The notes below the pieces were generated by a model that worked only from the letters and a program-made list of their open reading frames with translations, had not been told where the DNA came from and searched no databases. From NCBI RefSeq assembly GCF_024713945.1, contig NC_134683.1, forward strand, positions 1,292,501 through 1,356,500: a stretch of DNA of 64,000 nt, read 5' to 3'. Position 1 is the first letter of the stretch. Every line of letters begins with the position of its first letter. Position numbers and translations under genes: made by a program. This document shows positions 1 to 13,676 of this stretch, in pieces. Origin of the DNA: Dermatophagoides farinae. Its lineage: Eukaryota > Arthropoda > Arachnida > Sarcoptiformes > Pyroglyphidae.

Positions 1-784
1 CATCTAATTCAATTTGTCATCATCATTAAAACACACACACACACAAATGGATGATAATGATGATATGAAATGTGGTAAAAAAAAAATGAAAAACAATCAA
101 CAAAACAAAAACAAAAATTAAATTGAGCAAAAAAAAAATCGAACAAACATTGACATTCGAATTCGATAATATCGATGTACTTGAAATAACATATTCACAT
201 TCGATTATTGGATGTAAATATTCGATGAAAACTGAAAAAAAAAATTTTTCACAAAATGGACAAATAATAATATCATCATCATCATTATCATAACAAGATT
301 TTTGTGTCTTTCGAATTCTTAATGATGATAATGGTAATGGTTCGATGATGATGATGATGATGGTGATGGTGATGGTTTTCCATGTAAGTATATATTCTTT
401 GATGATTATTGTTCAACTATGATAATGCTCTTTTTTTATCTAATGTCTTGATATCTCTTTTTTTTCATTTCAATAAGTGTGCGAAAATGCTTCGGGACAA
501 TTCATCCAAAACAAAACATCCACAACACACACACACACACTCACACATACATTGATTTCGGTAAAATTGCTTTATTTTCAATGATCACCATCTCATCATT
601 AACTTTGAAATTCAAAAAAAAAAAACAAAAAAAAACAAGAAAAAAAAATTGTCGAAACAAACAAACAAACAAAAAAAATCATCATCATCATCGTATCTTA
701 TTTTCAATTCGATTCTCAATCCACTCACTCAATGCTTATGGGTATTATTTGCATAATTGCATCTTTTTTTTCACTTACAGGTTC

Positions 785-815
785 CCATCACCATCATCAT
801 CATCATCATCATCAA
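785..815. repeat. CAT-rich microsatellite
   Basis: A run of CAT triplets with one CAC interruption, one of many in the window. In one frame it would encode a poly-His run, but no gene context supports translation. Confidence 0.85.
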
Positions 816-3581
816 GGTACTTTTTGCACTCACAGTATATTTACTGGTGATGAAGAGGAAAAGAAAAAATTCTCATCAAAAAGAGACAACAGCAACGACA
901 AAAAAACACACACATTTTATCTTTTGTGATGATCATCAATGTCTTCTCTAACTTTTTCAACAGTATTTTTTTTTTATTATATTCCACCAGAATATTGATG
1001 CGGCTTGAATTGTTCAGATATAATTATTTTTGTTTGTTTGTATGCCAATCATCTCAAAATGATTACCCCTTCATCATCATTTGTTTAACAAGAAAAGATT
1101 TTTTTTTTTTTTGCCATCTATGAATTCCCGGCGCATTTCATTGAAGCATCCATATATCATCATATATCAAAAACAAAAACAAAAAAATTACAAGGCAGCT
1201 GAGTTGTGTATAATATAACCATTTTTAGGCATTTAAAAATACATCAATCATCATCATATAAATGAATCTTTTTTTTTCTCTCACACTTAAAATTACCTTG
1301 TGGAACAGAATAATTATCATTGAAATATATCTAATAATAATAATAATAAAAATTCCTATCCCATCACAATGAATGATGATGATGATGATCAAAAGATAAG
1401 ATAACGGTTAACCTTACCTGTATGTTTTTGTGTGTGTATCGTTTTTTATGAACAGGAAAAAAAACAAATATTTATATTGTTGTGTGATATGAATCTTTTC
1501 ATTTGAAACTTCCTTTATCATCATCATCATGATAAAACTAATAAATCACAGGCGGCAAAACAATTGCGTGGTCATATGCGTGTGTGTTTGTGTGCGTTTC
1601 AGGATCGATTCAGAAAATCAAAATCAAAAAAAAAAAAAAATAAAAATAAAAATTCGTTCATATACAATATACACATGCACGCAAATGTCAGAATGTTGAT
1701 GTAAGATATTTTTTGGATCGTTTGAAATAGCTACAGTAAAGAAAAAAAAAAGAAAAACGAGGACAAGGTCGCAAAGATATTTTTGATCGTTTTTATTATG
1801 AATCTCTACTACCACACGTATACACACAACATTCTATTCTTTCATGTCATAACGTAATAATCACATATAGAAATTAAAAATAAAAAAAACATTTGTTTTG
1901 TCAGTCAGACAACACCTGTATGAATATGAACAAATAGTTTTATCATTGGATCTAATATTTGGACAATTTTATTTACTTTTTTTTGTGAACCACTACCAAG
2001 TTTTTTTTGTATCTGGTCGATATACATATTAATTATGACATTTTTTTCTGATGACAATCAAACATATCATCATTGAACATAACTTGGAAAAGAAAACTTT
2101 GAACATGTCCATATAAAGAAGACCTGCTTGCCTGTGATAATCATGAAATAAATTGGATTTATGCGATTTGGCATTGTAAATCAAACGCACACACACACAC
2201 ATCCGTCTTAGTCAGTTTTTGCCAAAAAAAAAAATGGTGTTTTTCTTGGTGTTGAAGTTGATGATAATGATGATGATGAAGATCGATTACATTGTCTATG
2301 TAAGGGACAACATTGATAAATTCGAATATTTTTTTTCGAATCATTTTGCATTCACACCCACAAAGTTTGAAGAAGCTCTACATTTTTTTTCCCTGTCCTA
2401 ATGATCAATTTGTTTCATCTACAAAAAAAAAAAAAAAAAAAAATAGCCAGCAGCCGTATCATCATCATCATCAATGATGATTATCTTCATTTTCATTAAA
2501 ATTTGGATTTTTTTTTCCAATGTTAATCATTATCGTTACCACAATAACAACTACCGGAAAATTGAAATCTGAATGATGATGATCGTCATCAGCATCATCA
2601 TGATTATGACATGATAATCATTATCAATTTTTTTCAATCAATTTTCCATGAAATTCTAAACCAAGACAATGAGCAAGATTGAGCAAGAAATCAATCAGAT
2701 TTAATGTTTAAGCAAGAACATCAAGAACTTGATTCTCAATGTTTTATGTCGAATATCATCATCATCATCATCATCAACAACGATTATCCACCAAAATCGA
2801 AAATGAGAAAATTTTCTTCAAATTTGATAACATATAACGGCTGCCATTCGTTTATAAACACTGACAATGAAATAAATCAAAAAAAAGAAGAAAAAAAATC
2901 GGTCTACCAAATCGAATCGAATCAAATCAAATCAAACAAGAAAGATCAAATCATACATATACGTCAGTCAGTCAATCATCATCATCATCAACAGCAACAA
3001 CATTCGATTGATTCGTGTGATAAAGTGATTCACATTTTTTTTTCTCCTGGTTTCACTGATGAACAAATGATGATGAAGATGATGATGACAATGAAGAAAT
3101 TTTTCCATCAAAAAAACGAAAAAAAAAACGAAAAGAAAATTTTTGTTAAAGATAAAACTGACAGTTGAAATTATTATTGCCATACAAACATACACACACA
3201 CACACACAGAAGATTGGATTTATTTCGAATCGAAAATTGTTGTTGTTGAAGATTCTTCTTTCGTTTTTTTTTGTTCCTCAAGATCATCACCATTACCATT
3301 ATCAATTGGATGGTAATAGTGATGACGATGATGATGATGATGATAAAGAAAGAAATAAAAACGCTAAGATAATGACAATAATGATTAAATAATGATGGTC
3401 TATCTCTCTCTCTCTCTATCTATCTATCTTGCAAGATTTGCTTCGTGTTGACCATTGATTCATCAGCATTCCAACAAACGAACAAACCATCGAACAAACG
3501 TGTTCAAGAAATGAATCGAACCGAAAAGCCAGATTTACGTAAAAAAAAGCATTAAATGATCAATGTTTTTTTTCTGGTGAT

Positions 3582-3604
3582 ACACACACACACACACACA
3601 CACA
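3582..3604. repeat. (CA)n microsatellite
   Basis: Uninterrupted AC dinucleotide array of about 23 bp, typical of the many CA/GT arrays in this window. Confidence 0.85.
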
Positions 3605-5791
3605 AAGATCATCATCAACTTTTTTTTCTTCTTGCCTCCTATTTTAGAACATTTTTTCGTATTTTTGTTGTTGTTGTTGTTGTTGTTGTTCATCTCCTCA
3701 TCACCTCAGCTCATCTAACTTTAAAGAATCTATATATCTAATCTATGATCGTTTTTTGTTGCTTTTGTTGTTTCTCTAAACAAGAAAAAAAAACCACAAC
3801 TGACAATGGTGTTGAAATAGCAATGTTGATGATGATGACGATGATGATGATTCTTGGTGATGATGAACATCGAATACAATATTGTGATGGTGAGAGTTTT
3901 TTTTTCGTTTTCATTTTCATTTTTTTTTATTATTAATTTTTCTTTCAACAAAAATTTGCTCGAGAAAAAAAAATGAAATAATGAATTGAATTTCGACGTC
4001 GGTGGTAAGCCGATGATGATGAGTTTTAATATGAACAGAACAGAAAAAAAAATTGCCACCGGAAAAAAATGAATCAAAAAAAAAAAAAAAAAAAGATCCC
4101 CACCGCTGTGGTCAGTTGTGTGCTTGGAAAGGAATCATGATGATGATCATCATTATGAATCTGGATGAATAATGAATTGTCAACATTGTGTGTGTCACAT
4201 AATGATAAATTCAATTGAAATCAACAAAGAATTGAACAATTATGTTGTACGAATTTTTTTTGCGGTTAAATAAATGATGATCATAAGTTATGAATCATTG
4301 AATGACCATCATCATCATTATGATAAGTGTTTGTGTTTTGTGTCTGGATAAATAAAATTTAGCGGTCAATAACTTTATACTTTTGAAATTTTTTTTTCGT
4401 TTCTTTTGTTTAAATCCATGTAGATTTACAGCAAAAAAAAAAGTTTAAAGTCTTTTTAGGGTTCAGAGACAACAACAACAGCAACAACAAAAAGAACGAA
4501 ATCATCAAAGGTATGGCTCTCATCATGTCCACTTTTTTTTTGTTTATTTTTAGCTTTTTTTTATTGTTTACCATTTCAAGATTTTATTTTTGTTTTTTTT
4601 CCGGCCATTATTTAAGTTCAATCACAACCTTTTTCTTCATGTTGATATATAATAATAAATTAAATCAAGAAATAAATGCTAAAAAAAAGCGAAATCTAAA
4701 ACCATCATCATCAAGTTTTAAAAAAGGGTTAATTCTATTGCTCTCGATCTTTTTCTCTCTCTCTCTCTCTCTCATATCATCATCGTAAAAAATAGACGAT
4801 GAAAAAGAATAAAATGCTCGAAATGAAATAAAATAAAAAGAGAAATGAGAAAACAAACAAACAAACAAAGAGTGTGAGAAAAAGAATGAAAGAAAAATTA
4901 ACCTTTTCTCACATATTTTATTCATCTATTACTGTCAAGTCTTGATGAAATTGAAAGAATCTGATCATAGTCATCACACCATTATCATCCTGTTTTTTTT
5001 ATTAATCGTTCATCGTCATGGTAAGAATTTCAGGTAACAAAAGGAAAGAAGAAAATTTATTTATGGCGCAAATATTTGCGATAATCTGGCGCCAATGATT
5101 CTTTTTTTTTTGAATTTTATAATTAGTCAATCTATACGGTATTATTATTGCTGTTGATGATGATCATGATCAAATTATTTCGGTATGGGCGGTTTTTTTT
5201 GTATTTTAAATGAGATATATAATTACACTCATTATCTGGCCATATAAAATGATGATAATAATCATCTTCAATCAACCGAAAATCGATTCAAAAAAAAAAT
5301 TTTTGTCGCGTGTCATCATGATCAGTTCAACTAGCTGATAATAATGATGATGATCATCATCATCATCATTATGAATAATCTGCGTGCATCAATTAATTAA
5401 GCTAATTAATTGATTAAATTTTCTCTGTATTCCCTTGTATGTGCTTTGTATACATCTCATCACATCAATCTTTCCAATTCTTTTGTTTTGTTTTTTAATT
5501 TTATTTTATTTGTTCATCACAATTGTGTGTTTGATTTCAAGAATAAACAAAAAAACAAAATTGAATGGAAAACAATGATAATTGTCATTATTTATAGGGA
5601 GAGTAAGAGAGAGAGACAGAGAAACAATTTCATTAAAATTTTCAACGTGCAATTCTTAGAAATGATGCGATGTGTGGGTGTGTGCATGTTTTTTTTTTTT
5701 TTTTTTTTTTGGTAATGACGATGACAATAATTTATTAAATGAAATGGAAATATTTTCTTTTTCATTTGGTTATCATTGGAATTATCATCAT

Positions 5792-5822
5792 AATGATGAT
5801 GATGATGATGATGATGATGATC
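5792..5822. repeat. (ATG)n microsatellite
   Basis: About ten uninterrupted ATG/GAT triplets in non-coding sequence. Confidence 0.85.
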
Positions 5823-6865
5823 ATAATTTTGTTTTGTTTTGTTTTTTTTTATCAATTTTACTATTTTCATCTATAAATTAATTTTCAATTTTCAATTTTT
5901 TTTATTTGTTTGCAATGTTTGCAGAAAATCGTGCCAAATGATGGTGATGATGATTCTTTCGATCCAAAAACAAAATGATGTGCGAAAAAAAAAATCAATG
6001 TCAAGATGGAAAAATGATTATTATATGATGAAAACATAAGGCGATTTTCGACAAACAACAAACAACAACAACAACAACAACAAAAAAACACATGTCCAGT
6101 TTCGATTTGAATGTCACGATTTCTTGAAGAAAACAACAACAACAACATCATCATCGGATGCACAATTGTTGGAACGGTGGACACGATGGACACTGAATAT
6201 TGTCTATGTTCTGGTGTGTGTGTGTATATTTGGAATCGACTACAGAGTGAGTGAAAAAAAAGATCACTTTCATGACCATTCATTTTATTTTATTCATCAT
6301 CAATTTATTCGAAAAAAAAATCGAATCGAATTGAATTCAATGTAAAAGAAAAAGCCAACATTAGGACATTAACAACAACAACAACAGCATTGATTTGAAC
6401 AATTGGCCAACAAACAATCAAATAATAAAAAAAAACTGATCAATAATCGATTGTGATGATCGAATCAACGATGGTGATAATGATGATGAAATGAAAAAAA
6501 AAGAAAGTTTATCAAGTATGAGGAAAAAAAATTCTCTTTTTATATATTTTCATTCACAAAAAAATAAGTAAAAGTATTATTTGTGGATGAAACATCATCA
6601 TCGCACACACACACACATCGAATGATAATCAATTCTGAAAATGAAAATTATCTTATGGTGAAATGTACCTGGAAATAAAACATCAGCAGCAGCAGCAGCA
6701 AACAATAATAATTTTTTTTTTGTTGAATTTCATGCTGATATTAATATGTTTGAATCAAAATGTTCAGTTTGATTTTGATTTTGGAAAAAAATCAATTTTA
6801 ATTTTTTTTCGCTATGAGAATATCATGCTGTGATATGATTATTGTGTATACAGAATCACAATGAT

Positions 6866-6892
6866 TGTTTGTTTGTTTGTTTGTTTGTTTGT
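6866..6892. repeat. (TTTG)n microsatellite
   Basis: Six to seven copies of the tetranucleotide TTTG/GTTT in non-coding sequence. Confidence 0.85.
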
Positions 6893-9237
6893 TATAACCC
6901 ATGATGATGATGATCATCATCATTAAATGAGAAAAGAATGATCAGATAAATCTCATTTGTTGTTGCAGTTGTTTTTTTTTTGTTTTCTATAGAAATGACA
7001 AAAATTAATATTAAAAGAAAAAACCATATACAACCCACTGTGGTTTGATTCGATTCTTTTATGTTTTTTTGTTGTTGTTGTTGTTGTTGTTGTTGTTACA
7101 CAATAATTATCAATCCATCATTTACGAGAAACAAAAAACAAAAAATAAAATGAACACAATGTGATCATGACCAATAACAAATGATGATGATGATGATAAT
7201 CAAATCTTTTTCATCTAACAAAGTTCAGATAAAAGGTCATCATCGTCATAATTGAATAAATCATTAAAAATCTGATAATAATCAATTGATCGAAATTGAT
7301 TTTTTTAATTTTTTTTATAATTTAAAATGAAATTGAAATTGAAATTACGACCACCACCACCCATGATGATGATCATCATCATCATCATCCTCATAATAAT
7401 CTTCAATCAATCAATCACCAACTTGTTGATTGAAAAAAGAAAAATTTCATTTTCTTTTTTTTCCCATTCCCTTCTCGTCCATAAACGATCGGTCAATTGG
7501 GAAATTTTTTTCTTTTAAACAGAATAAACAAACAAACAGATAACAGACTGACAGAAATAAGATTCAACAATTTCGATCATTATTATCAAAAGAAGAAAAC
7601 AAAAATTGAATTTATTGTCGTGCAACAAAAAAAAAAAAAAAAAATTCTCCTTTCACTGATGACAACAAATTTTGATCGACGTATTTGGATGGATGAAATG
7701 TTGAATGTTTGTCCTACGATGTTTTTTTTTTCTTGAACAGCAACAGCTATATTTGATCACAATTCCAAATTTGGTATGTGTTACTCAAGGATTTCAATGG
7801 TTCGATCTTTTTTCTTCTATTGAAAAATTTTCTATGAATGAAGACGTTGACGGCTACGACGACGACGACATTTTTAGCATCTTTATTCAATGATGATCAT
7901 GATCTTTATAATTAAGAGAATGGCAGTAACAAAAAAAAGGAGAAAAAAATTTGCCAAAAAAAAAATAAAAATAATAAATTTAGTTAACCCTGAACCTCTT
8001 CCTCCACACACACACACACACACATAAACAGTCACAAAAATTACCACCAAAATCAACGCCATCGCACCAATTTTAATGTTCATTATGATGATGATGATGA
8101 TGATGAATCATTGGATTCTAATTTTTTTTCCGTTATTAACAAAAAAGAAACAAAATACAATCGATACACAAACTTGTTGCTGTAGTGTAGAAAAAAATTA
8201 TTGAATCAAGGTTAAATCTGAAAACAAAATAGATTCAAATCAATTCAGAAAAAAAAACGAACCGGAAATAAACAATGCAATCATCATCATCGGTGAACAA
8301 TATTTATGAACACCCCCGGAATGAATGTTTCAAGTAAAATAAAAGTATTGATGATGATGATGATGATGATGATTATCATCATATGATATGAGTGAGTGAA
8401 AGTGATTTTTTTTTTTGGGGGGGCATAATTGATGGTTTATTTGGTGATAATTTTAATTTTTTTTTCTCGTTAATGATGAAACGCCCATCGATCGAAATGA
8501 TTTCGAAAGTTTTTTTTTTTTTTGCAAGCCATTTTTATCCGGGTCATCATAATCATCATCAACCATCATCATCATCATCATCATTATTACGAAGACGGGA
8601 ATAGTCTGGGGAAAATTTATTAATCTTGATATTTTCATCATCATCGTCAACTTTGTTTCATTTCATTTCATTTCATTTTTTTTTGCCATTTTATTAAAAG
8701 AGAAATGGAATGTCTGTCGTGAAACAGCGTGTTTTATTATGAGATTTTTCCGTCCGCGGATCATCATCATCATCATCATCTTGATCATATCCATCCGCAT
8801 CAATTGGATCTGCTTCTTCTTTTTTTTGTCTTTGTGTGATGGATTATAACACAACTATGATGATGATGGTGATTATATAATCTCAACATTACAATCTAAT
8901 TTCAACAACATTAACCAGACTGCTCCTTAAAATACAAGACAAGAAAGGGAAAAAAAATGAATGAACATTTCGTGCATCGTTTTTTTTTCTTGTTCTGAAA
9001 AAGAAAGCTCACACAGTCAAACATTTTTATATTCATCCTCAACCAGTGTAATTTTTTGGCCATTGTTCCATCATCAATTGATTTGTAAACCTAAAACCTA
9101 GTAACCTACTGTAATAATGAGAATATTTTCATTTAAATTTTGTTGTACACAACACGGGTAGAAACAATGGAAAAAAAATCATTCAATATAGGCCATTTGT
9201 GATGTTTAGTGATAATTATTATTTAACAATTTAAACA

Positions 9238-9271
<34 letters not shown>

Positions 9272-10956
9272 AGAAACAGAAAGCGCACATTGAATCATCT
9301 ACAAAATCAAGTTCGACATCGATAAATAACAAAATGGAAACAAAAAATAACAAAAAATAGAAACGAGAAACATTCATTCAAATTAACTAAAAAAAATGCG
9401 ATTGAATGTTTCGGGTGTGTGCGTGTGTGTGTGTTATAGATATAGATAAATCTATATGTTTATATTGGCCATGGCCAACATGGTAATTCATAAAAAAAAA
9501 GTGATAATAAAAAAAAAATTATTGTTCAACAACAAGTTGTTATTTCAATGTTGTTGATGATTATTGAACGATAATTTTCGATGTTGTTCATGATAATGAT
9601 CATGATTTTTGTTTATTACTTTCGCTCTGATATATCTAATAACCACACAGACATAAATGCCGAAAATGAAATAAAAATCATCATCATGTTTGATGATTTT
9701 TGCAGTCAATGGATCAAATTTGTTTATTTTTTTTTTCTTTGCCATCAACATCGTCATATTGATCTTGGTCTTTTATGTGAAATTTTTTTTTTTGAATGAA
9801 ATTCATGAATAAAACATGAACATTTTCTATCGTACTCTCTGACTTTTTTTTTGTTTTTTTTCTCCAATATACCAGGATCTTCAGATCATTGATAAATAAA
9901 TAGATCAAACAAGAAAAGAAAATAAAAAACGAAAATGAAATTATCATGATATTAACATACCTGGATGTATTAAATATTAGATTGATGATCGAAAAATTTA
10001 GATCAAAGAAAAAAATTCCAAGTTGAATGATTATCAATGTTGTTAGTCGGTGGTGGGTGGGTGTTGCCAGACAATTAAAATTTCACAGATATCAAATTGG
10101 CAGTTGTAGGTATCGATGTTGTTATTGTTGTTGACGAGAGACCAGAAAATAACGGTCACCGGTTAATTAAAATATCGGTCATCATTTATATTGATTTTGA
10201 AATTCATAAAAAATTAAAATAAAACAAAATTTTTGAATCCCGATTCAATCACGATGGGATCAATCGTCGCACACACATCGGACACAGACAGACACACAAT
10301 GGTCAACTACACGATGATGATGTTGGATCAAAAAACAAAAAATTCGTTGACCATAATAATAATGAAAATAAAAAACCGAAACTAACCAGAAAAGAAAACA
10401 ACGAAATAGTTTATTTTTTTTCTATTTCTCATTCATTTACAAAATTGTAAATCAAAATCTCATCAAGTTATTAATAACGAAAAATAAAAGAAAAGAAAAT
10501 TATTTCCATCAAACATGCAACAAGTGTTATGAAGTAGAGAAACCGCCGATGAATGAATGAATGAAAAAAAACGGAACAACTGTTGTGGATGTGTGTAGCA
10601 ACAAGTTAAAAAAAAAGAAAAGAAAAAAAAACTAGCACAAACTGCATCTGAATAGAAACTGAAAATGAAAATGGACTGACGACGACAACGACGACGACGA
10701 CGATGATGATGATGATGATGATGATGAAGACGAAAAAAAGTTATAACTGGACTATACAAACAAACAAAACAGGAGTTCAGGTTCTACATACATTCATTCA
10801 TTCATTTTGGAACTACCATCTCTTCAAATGGCCTTTCTCTTTATGTTTTTTTTTGTTCATTTTATTTTCTTACCTGTATTTTCATTAGATATGAACAGAC
10901 AGACAAAAGATGAAAAGAAAAAAAGAATAGAACTAAAGGCAATGGATGCTTTTGAT

Positions 10957-10988
<32 letters not shown>

Positions 10989-13411
10989 CCGAACACAGAG
11001 AAAAGAAGAAGTATGAAAAACAATTGAATATAAAAAACGAAGAAAGAAATTAAAATCTTGAATTTGAAGAAAACAACAACAACAACAACACATACACACA
11101 ATAAGAAGAAGCATTGAATTTGAATCTGGCAAAAAAAAAAACATTCATACAGGTGATATAGACAACAACACCAAAAAGAGAGATTCACTATTATATACAG
11201 GATATGTGTGTGTGTGTGTTTGTTGACTACAAAATTGATCAGACCACTTATTACATACACACTATTCAAGACGATATATCCGCTGTTTTGGATGATGATG
11301 ATGATCAAACAGGATTCAATGAGAGATATAGCGAGAGAGAGAGAGAGAAGAGAAAAATTCAAACTTTCCATTCATGACCAAAAAAAACATACATGGATTG
11401 AATCTGAATGAAAAAATAAAATTAAAATTTAAAAAAAGCGAAAAAAAAATTTTTTTTTTTGATTGATCAACAAACAAACAAACATTGCATGCATGATGAT
11501 GATGATGATGATGATAATGGACTAGAATTCAATGGTCATCATCAATAATAATGATCATCATCATCATCATCAGAAATCTGTATTGACCACACACACATAA
11601 CCACCATTTTTGAGCCGGTTAATATAATTCTTTTTTTTTTTTTTGGTCAAAACAAGTAATTTTGAACCAAAAAAGAAAAAAATTAGTTACAAAATAATTG
11701 AATGAACTATTTGATCTATCTATCATTATAAGAAATAAAAAATTATCCGTAACTAACCGAAAATTGAACGTGAATCAACTGGAACCAACCAACTAAGAGA
11801 TCGCACATCACATACACCAAAACATACCTGGTTGAAAGTGGACATACACACACACATCATGAAAAAAAATGGATGGACAACAACAACAACGATAGCAATT
11901 TGTCCAGAGAGTATATTTAAAGATTTTTTTTTTCTTTTTTTTCATAAAAATGAAATGAAAATGATCATCATTTGTCGACAGAAAAAAAAGGACGAAGAAA
12001 GATTGAAGACAATTGTATAGAAGCCGATGTGATAGAAGCATCGAAAGTTGATTTATCATCATCATTATGACGATGATAATAATGGTGGTGATGGTGGTAC
12101 TGTTGAACATCATGACAATAGATTTTTTTCAGATAAGGTGTCGGCTTACGGTTTGGATTTTTTGTTTTGTTTTGTTTCATTATCTATTCAAATCGAAAGG
12201 AAAATCATGAAGCCAGTGAACATTTTTTATTCTGTCATTTTGTTTGTTTGTTTGTTTTAATTCATTCACAATTGTGGTGAATCGTTGATTGATTTAAAAG
12301 TGGTGAATCGCAATTTAATCTTATTTTAATTTTTTTTTTGACAATAAATTGTTTGTGTGTGTGTGTGTGTTTTATTATTGTTTTTTTTTTTTTTTTTTAT
12401 TTATTTCACATTTCACCATTCATTCATTTCGATTATCATGTCAAGTGTGTGTGTGTGTGTGTGTGTATGTGTGATTTGTCAGTTTATTATATTTGTACGA
12501 CGACAAGAATGGATAATCAACAGGTCAAGTAATGGGAATAATAAATTTTAATAAAATTGGATCAACAACAACAACAGAAAAAAAACTTGTTGTTGTTGTT
12601 GTCTTTGTTGTTATATGGCTTTTTTTTATTTTGAACGTTAAATGAATGATTTACAAATAAAAAATAATAAAAAAAAACAACATTCACCACAAACAATAAA
12701 AAACAACAACAACAACAACAATGATGATGATGATGATGGTCAAAATAATAATGATCAATCCTGGAACTTTTCAATCTTGTATATCATTTTTTTTTCTTTG
12801 AATAAATGAAATGAAATTTATGGACACACGATATTTTTTACAAACGAGTTTATTTCGTGCATGAAAGCAAAATTTTATAATGTTTGCATGTGTGTGTGTG
12901 TATGGGAATTTTAAAATTCTTGTTGATGACACCCATGACAGATGATAATGATGATGATGATGATGATGGTGATTAAGACGTGTGAGAAGTGAAAATTTTT
13001 AAAACAAAAACAAAAACCATTGATTTTTAGAATATTTCATGATTTTCTCGAAAAAAAAAAATTTTTTTTGATTTGCATTTCAATGAATTTGTTCGAAAAA
13101 AAAACAATTTGAAGTTCAATGATGCCATCTCGGATCGTAGAATGTAACTGTAGTTTTTAGTAATATCAACTTTATTCAAATGAAATACAATCATTTATTA
13201 TTATATACAAGCTTAAAAAATAGAAAAATAAACAAATAAAAACAATATATATAGTAAAACAACCATGACACGACTTGACATTCACAGTGTCATAGTCATG
13301 TTGACACAACAATGTCTGCATGAAAATATTCAACTTGCAGAAAATTCGAGTTTTTTGGAATCAGTATTCAAATCATAAAATTTTTTTGAAAGTAAATAGA
13401 ATTTTAAGAGA

Positions 13412-13469
13412 CTAGTGTGGATATAGTCGATTTTTAGCCTCTAGTGTGGATATAGTTGGTTTTTAATTT
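13412..13469. repeat. Two-copy 29 bp tandem repeat
   Basis: The segment beginning CTAGTGTGGATATAGT at 13412 is repeated at 13441 with two substitutions (CGA against TGG) before a shared TTTTTA. It lies just upstream of the decayed zinc-finger gene and the MITE, in sequence less repetitive than the surroundings. Confidence 0.75.
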
Positions 13470-13484
13470 TTTTTCGTTTTTTCA

Positions 13485-13676
13485 TTATGTGTCCGTTACC
13501 GGTATGAGCAGCAGTTGAAATCGATGAACATAAACATTTTTCATCATCATTTCGATTTTGTTTTTTATTCGTATTCGTTTATTATGTCGTTTTAGGTTCC
13601 ATTTAGAATTGAATGATTGGTTGCAGCGTTCACAAAAATAAAGTAGTTTCTTGCCAATGGATGCTTCATTATTCAA
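13485..13676 (-). pseudogene. C2H2 zinc-finger remnant, antisense
   Basis: The minus strand has a 63-codon open frame containing one C2H2-like motif: C-x2-C, then Phe, Leu and His at finger-like spacing (FCERCNQSF...NLKRH). The second zinc-binding His is missing, with Arg/Ile in its place. It overlaps the start of the plus-strand fossil gene (13651 onward), which carries its own degenerate finger. In the arthropod family I recall, two such fingers lie in one polypeptide, so opposite orientation here suggests rearrangement or inversion. Chance resemblance is possible because the motif is short. Confidence 0.35.

Larger units (their letters stand above)
1..13411. other. Gene-poor, low-complexity region
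   Basis: I see no coding exon I can support in these 13.4 kb. The sequence is dominated by poly-A and poly-T runs, ATG/ATC triplet arrays, CA/GT arrays and TTTG or AAC repeats. Open frames here translate to His, Ile, Met, Phe or Lys runs with no recognisable domain. Several donor-like signals occur on the minus strand (for example near 1412, 9960, 10870 and 11826, reading AG|GTAAG or AG|GTATG). These could be 5' untranslated exons of a minus-strand gene lying left of the window, but none is joined to coding sequence that I can see. Confidence 0.6.

Noticed and set aside
732-929. Open frame with Gly-Ser followed by ten His, resembling a His-tag vector sequence
   Set aside because: The His codons come from one of many CAT microsatellites, and no flanking vector sequence is visible.
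2704-3168. 154-codon plus-strand frame
   Set aside because: It consists of Ile, His, Met and Lys runs from triplet and poly-A repeats, with no domain and no splice context.
6866-6892. Regularly spaced repeat considered as a CRISPR-like or satellite array
   Set aside because: It is a plain (TTTG)n microsatellite in a eukaryotic genome; no spacer structure.
10862-11371. 169-codon minus-strand hydrophobic frame
   Set aside because: Composed of Cys/Val, Phe and Leu runs generated by GT, TTG and poly-T tracts; not a credible membrane protein.
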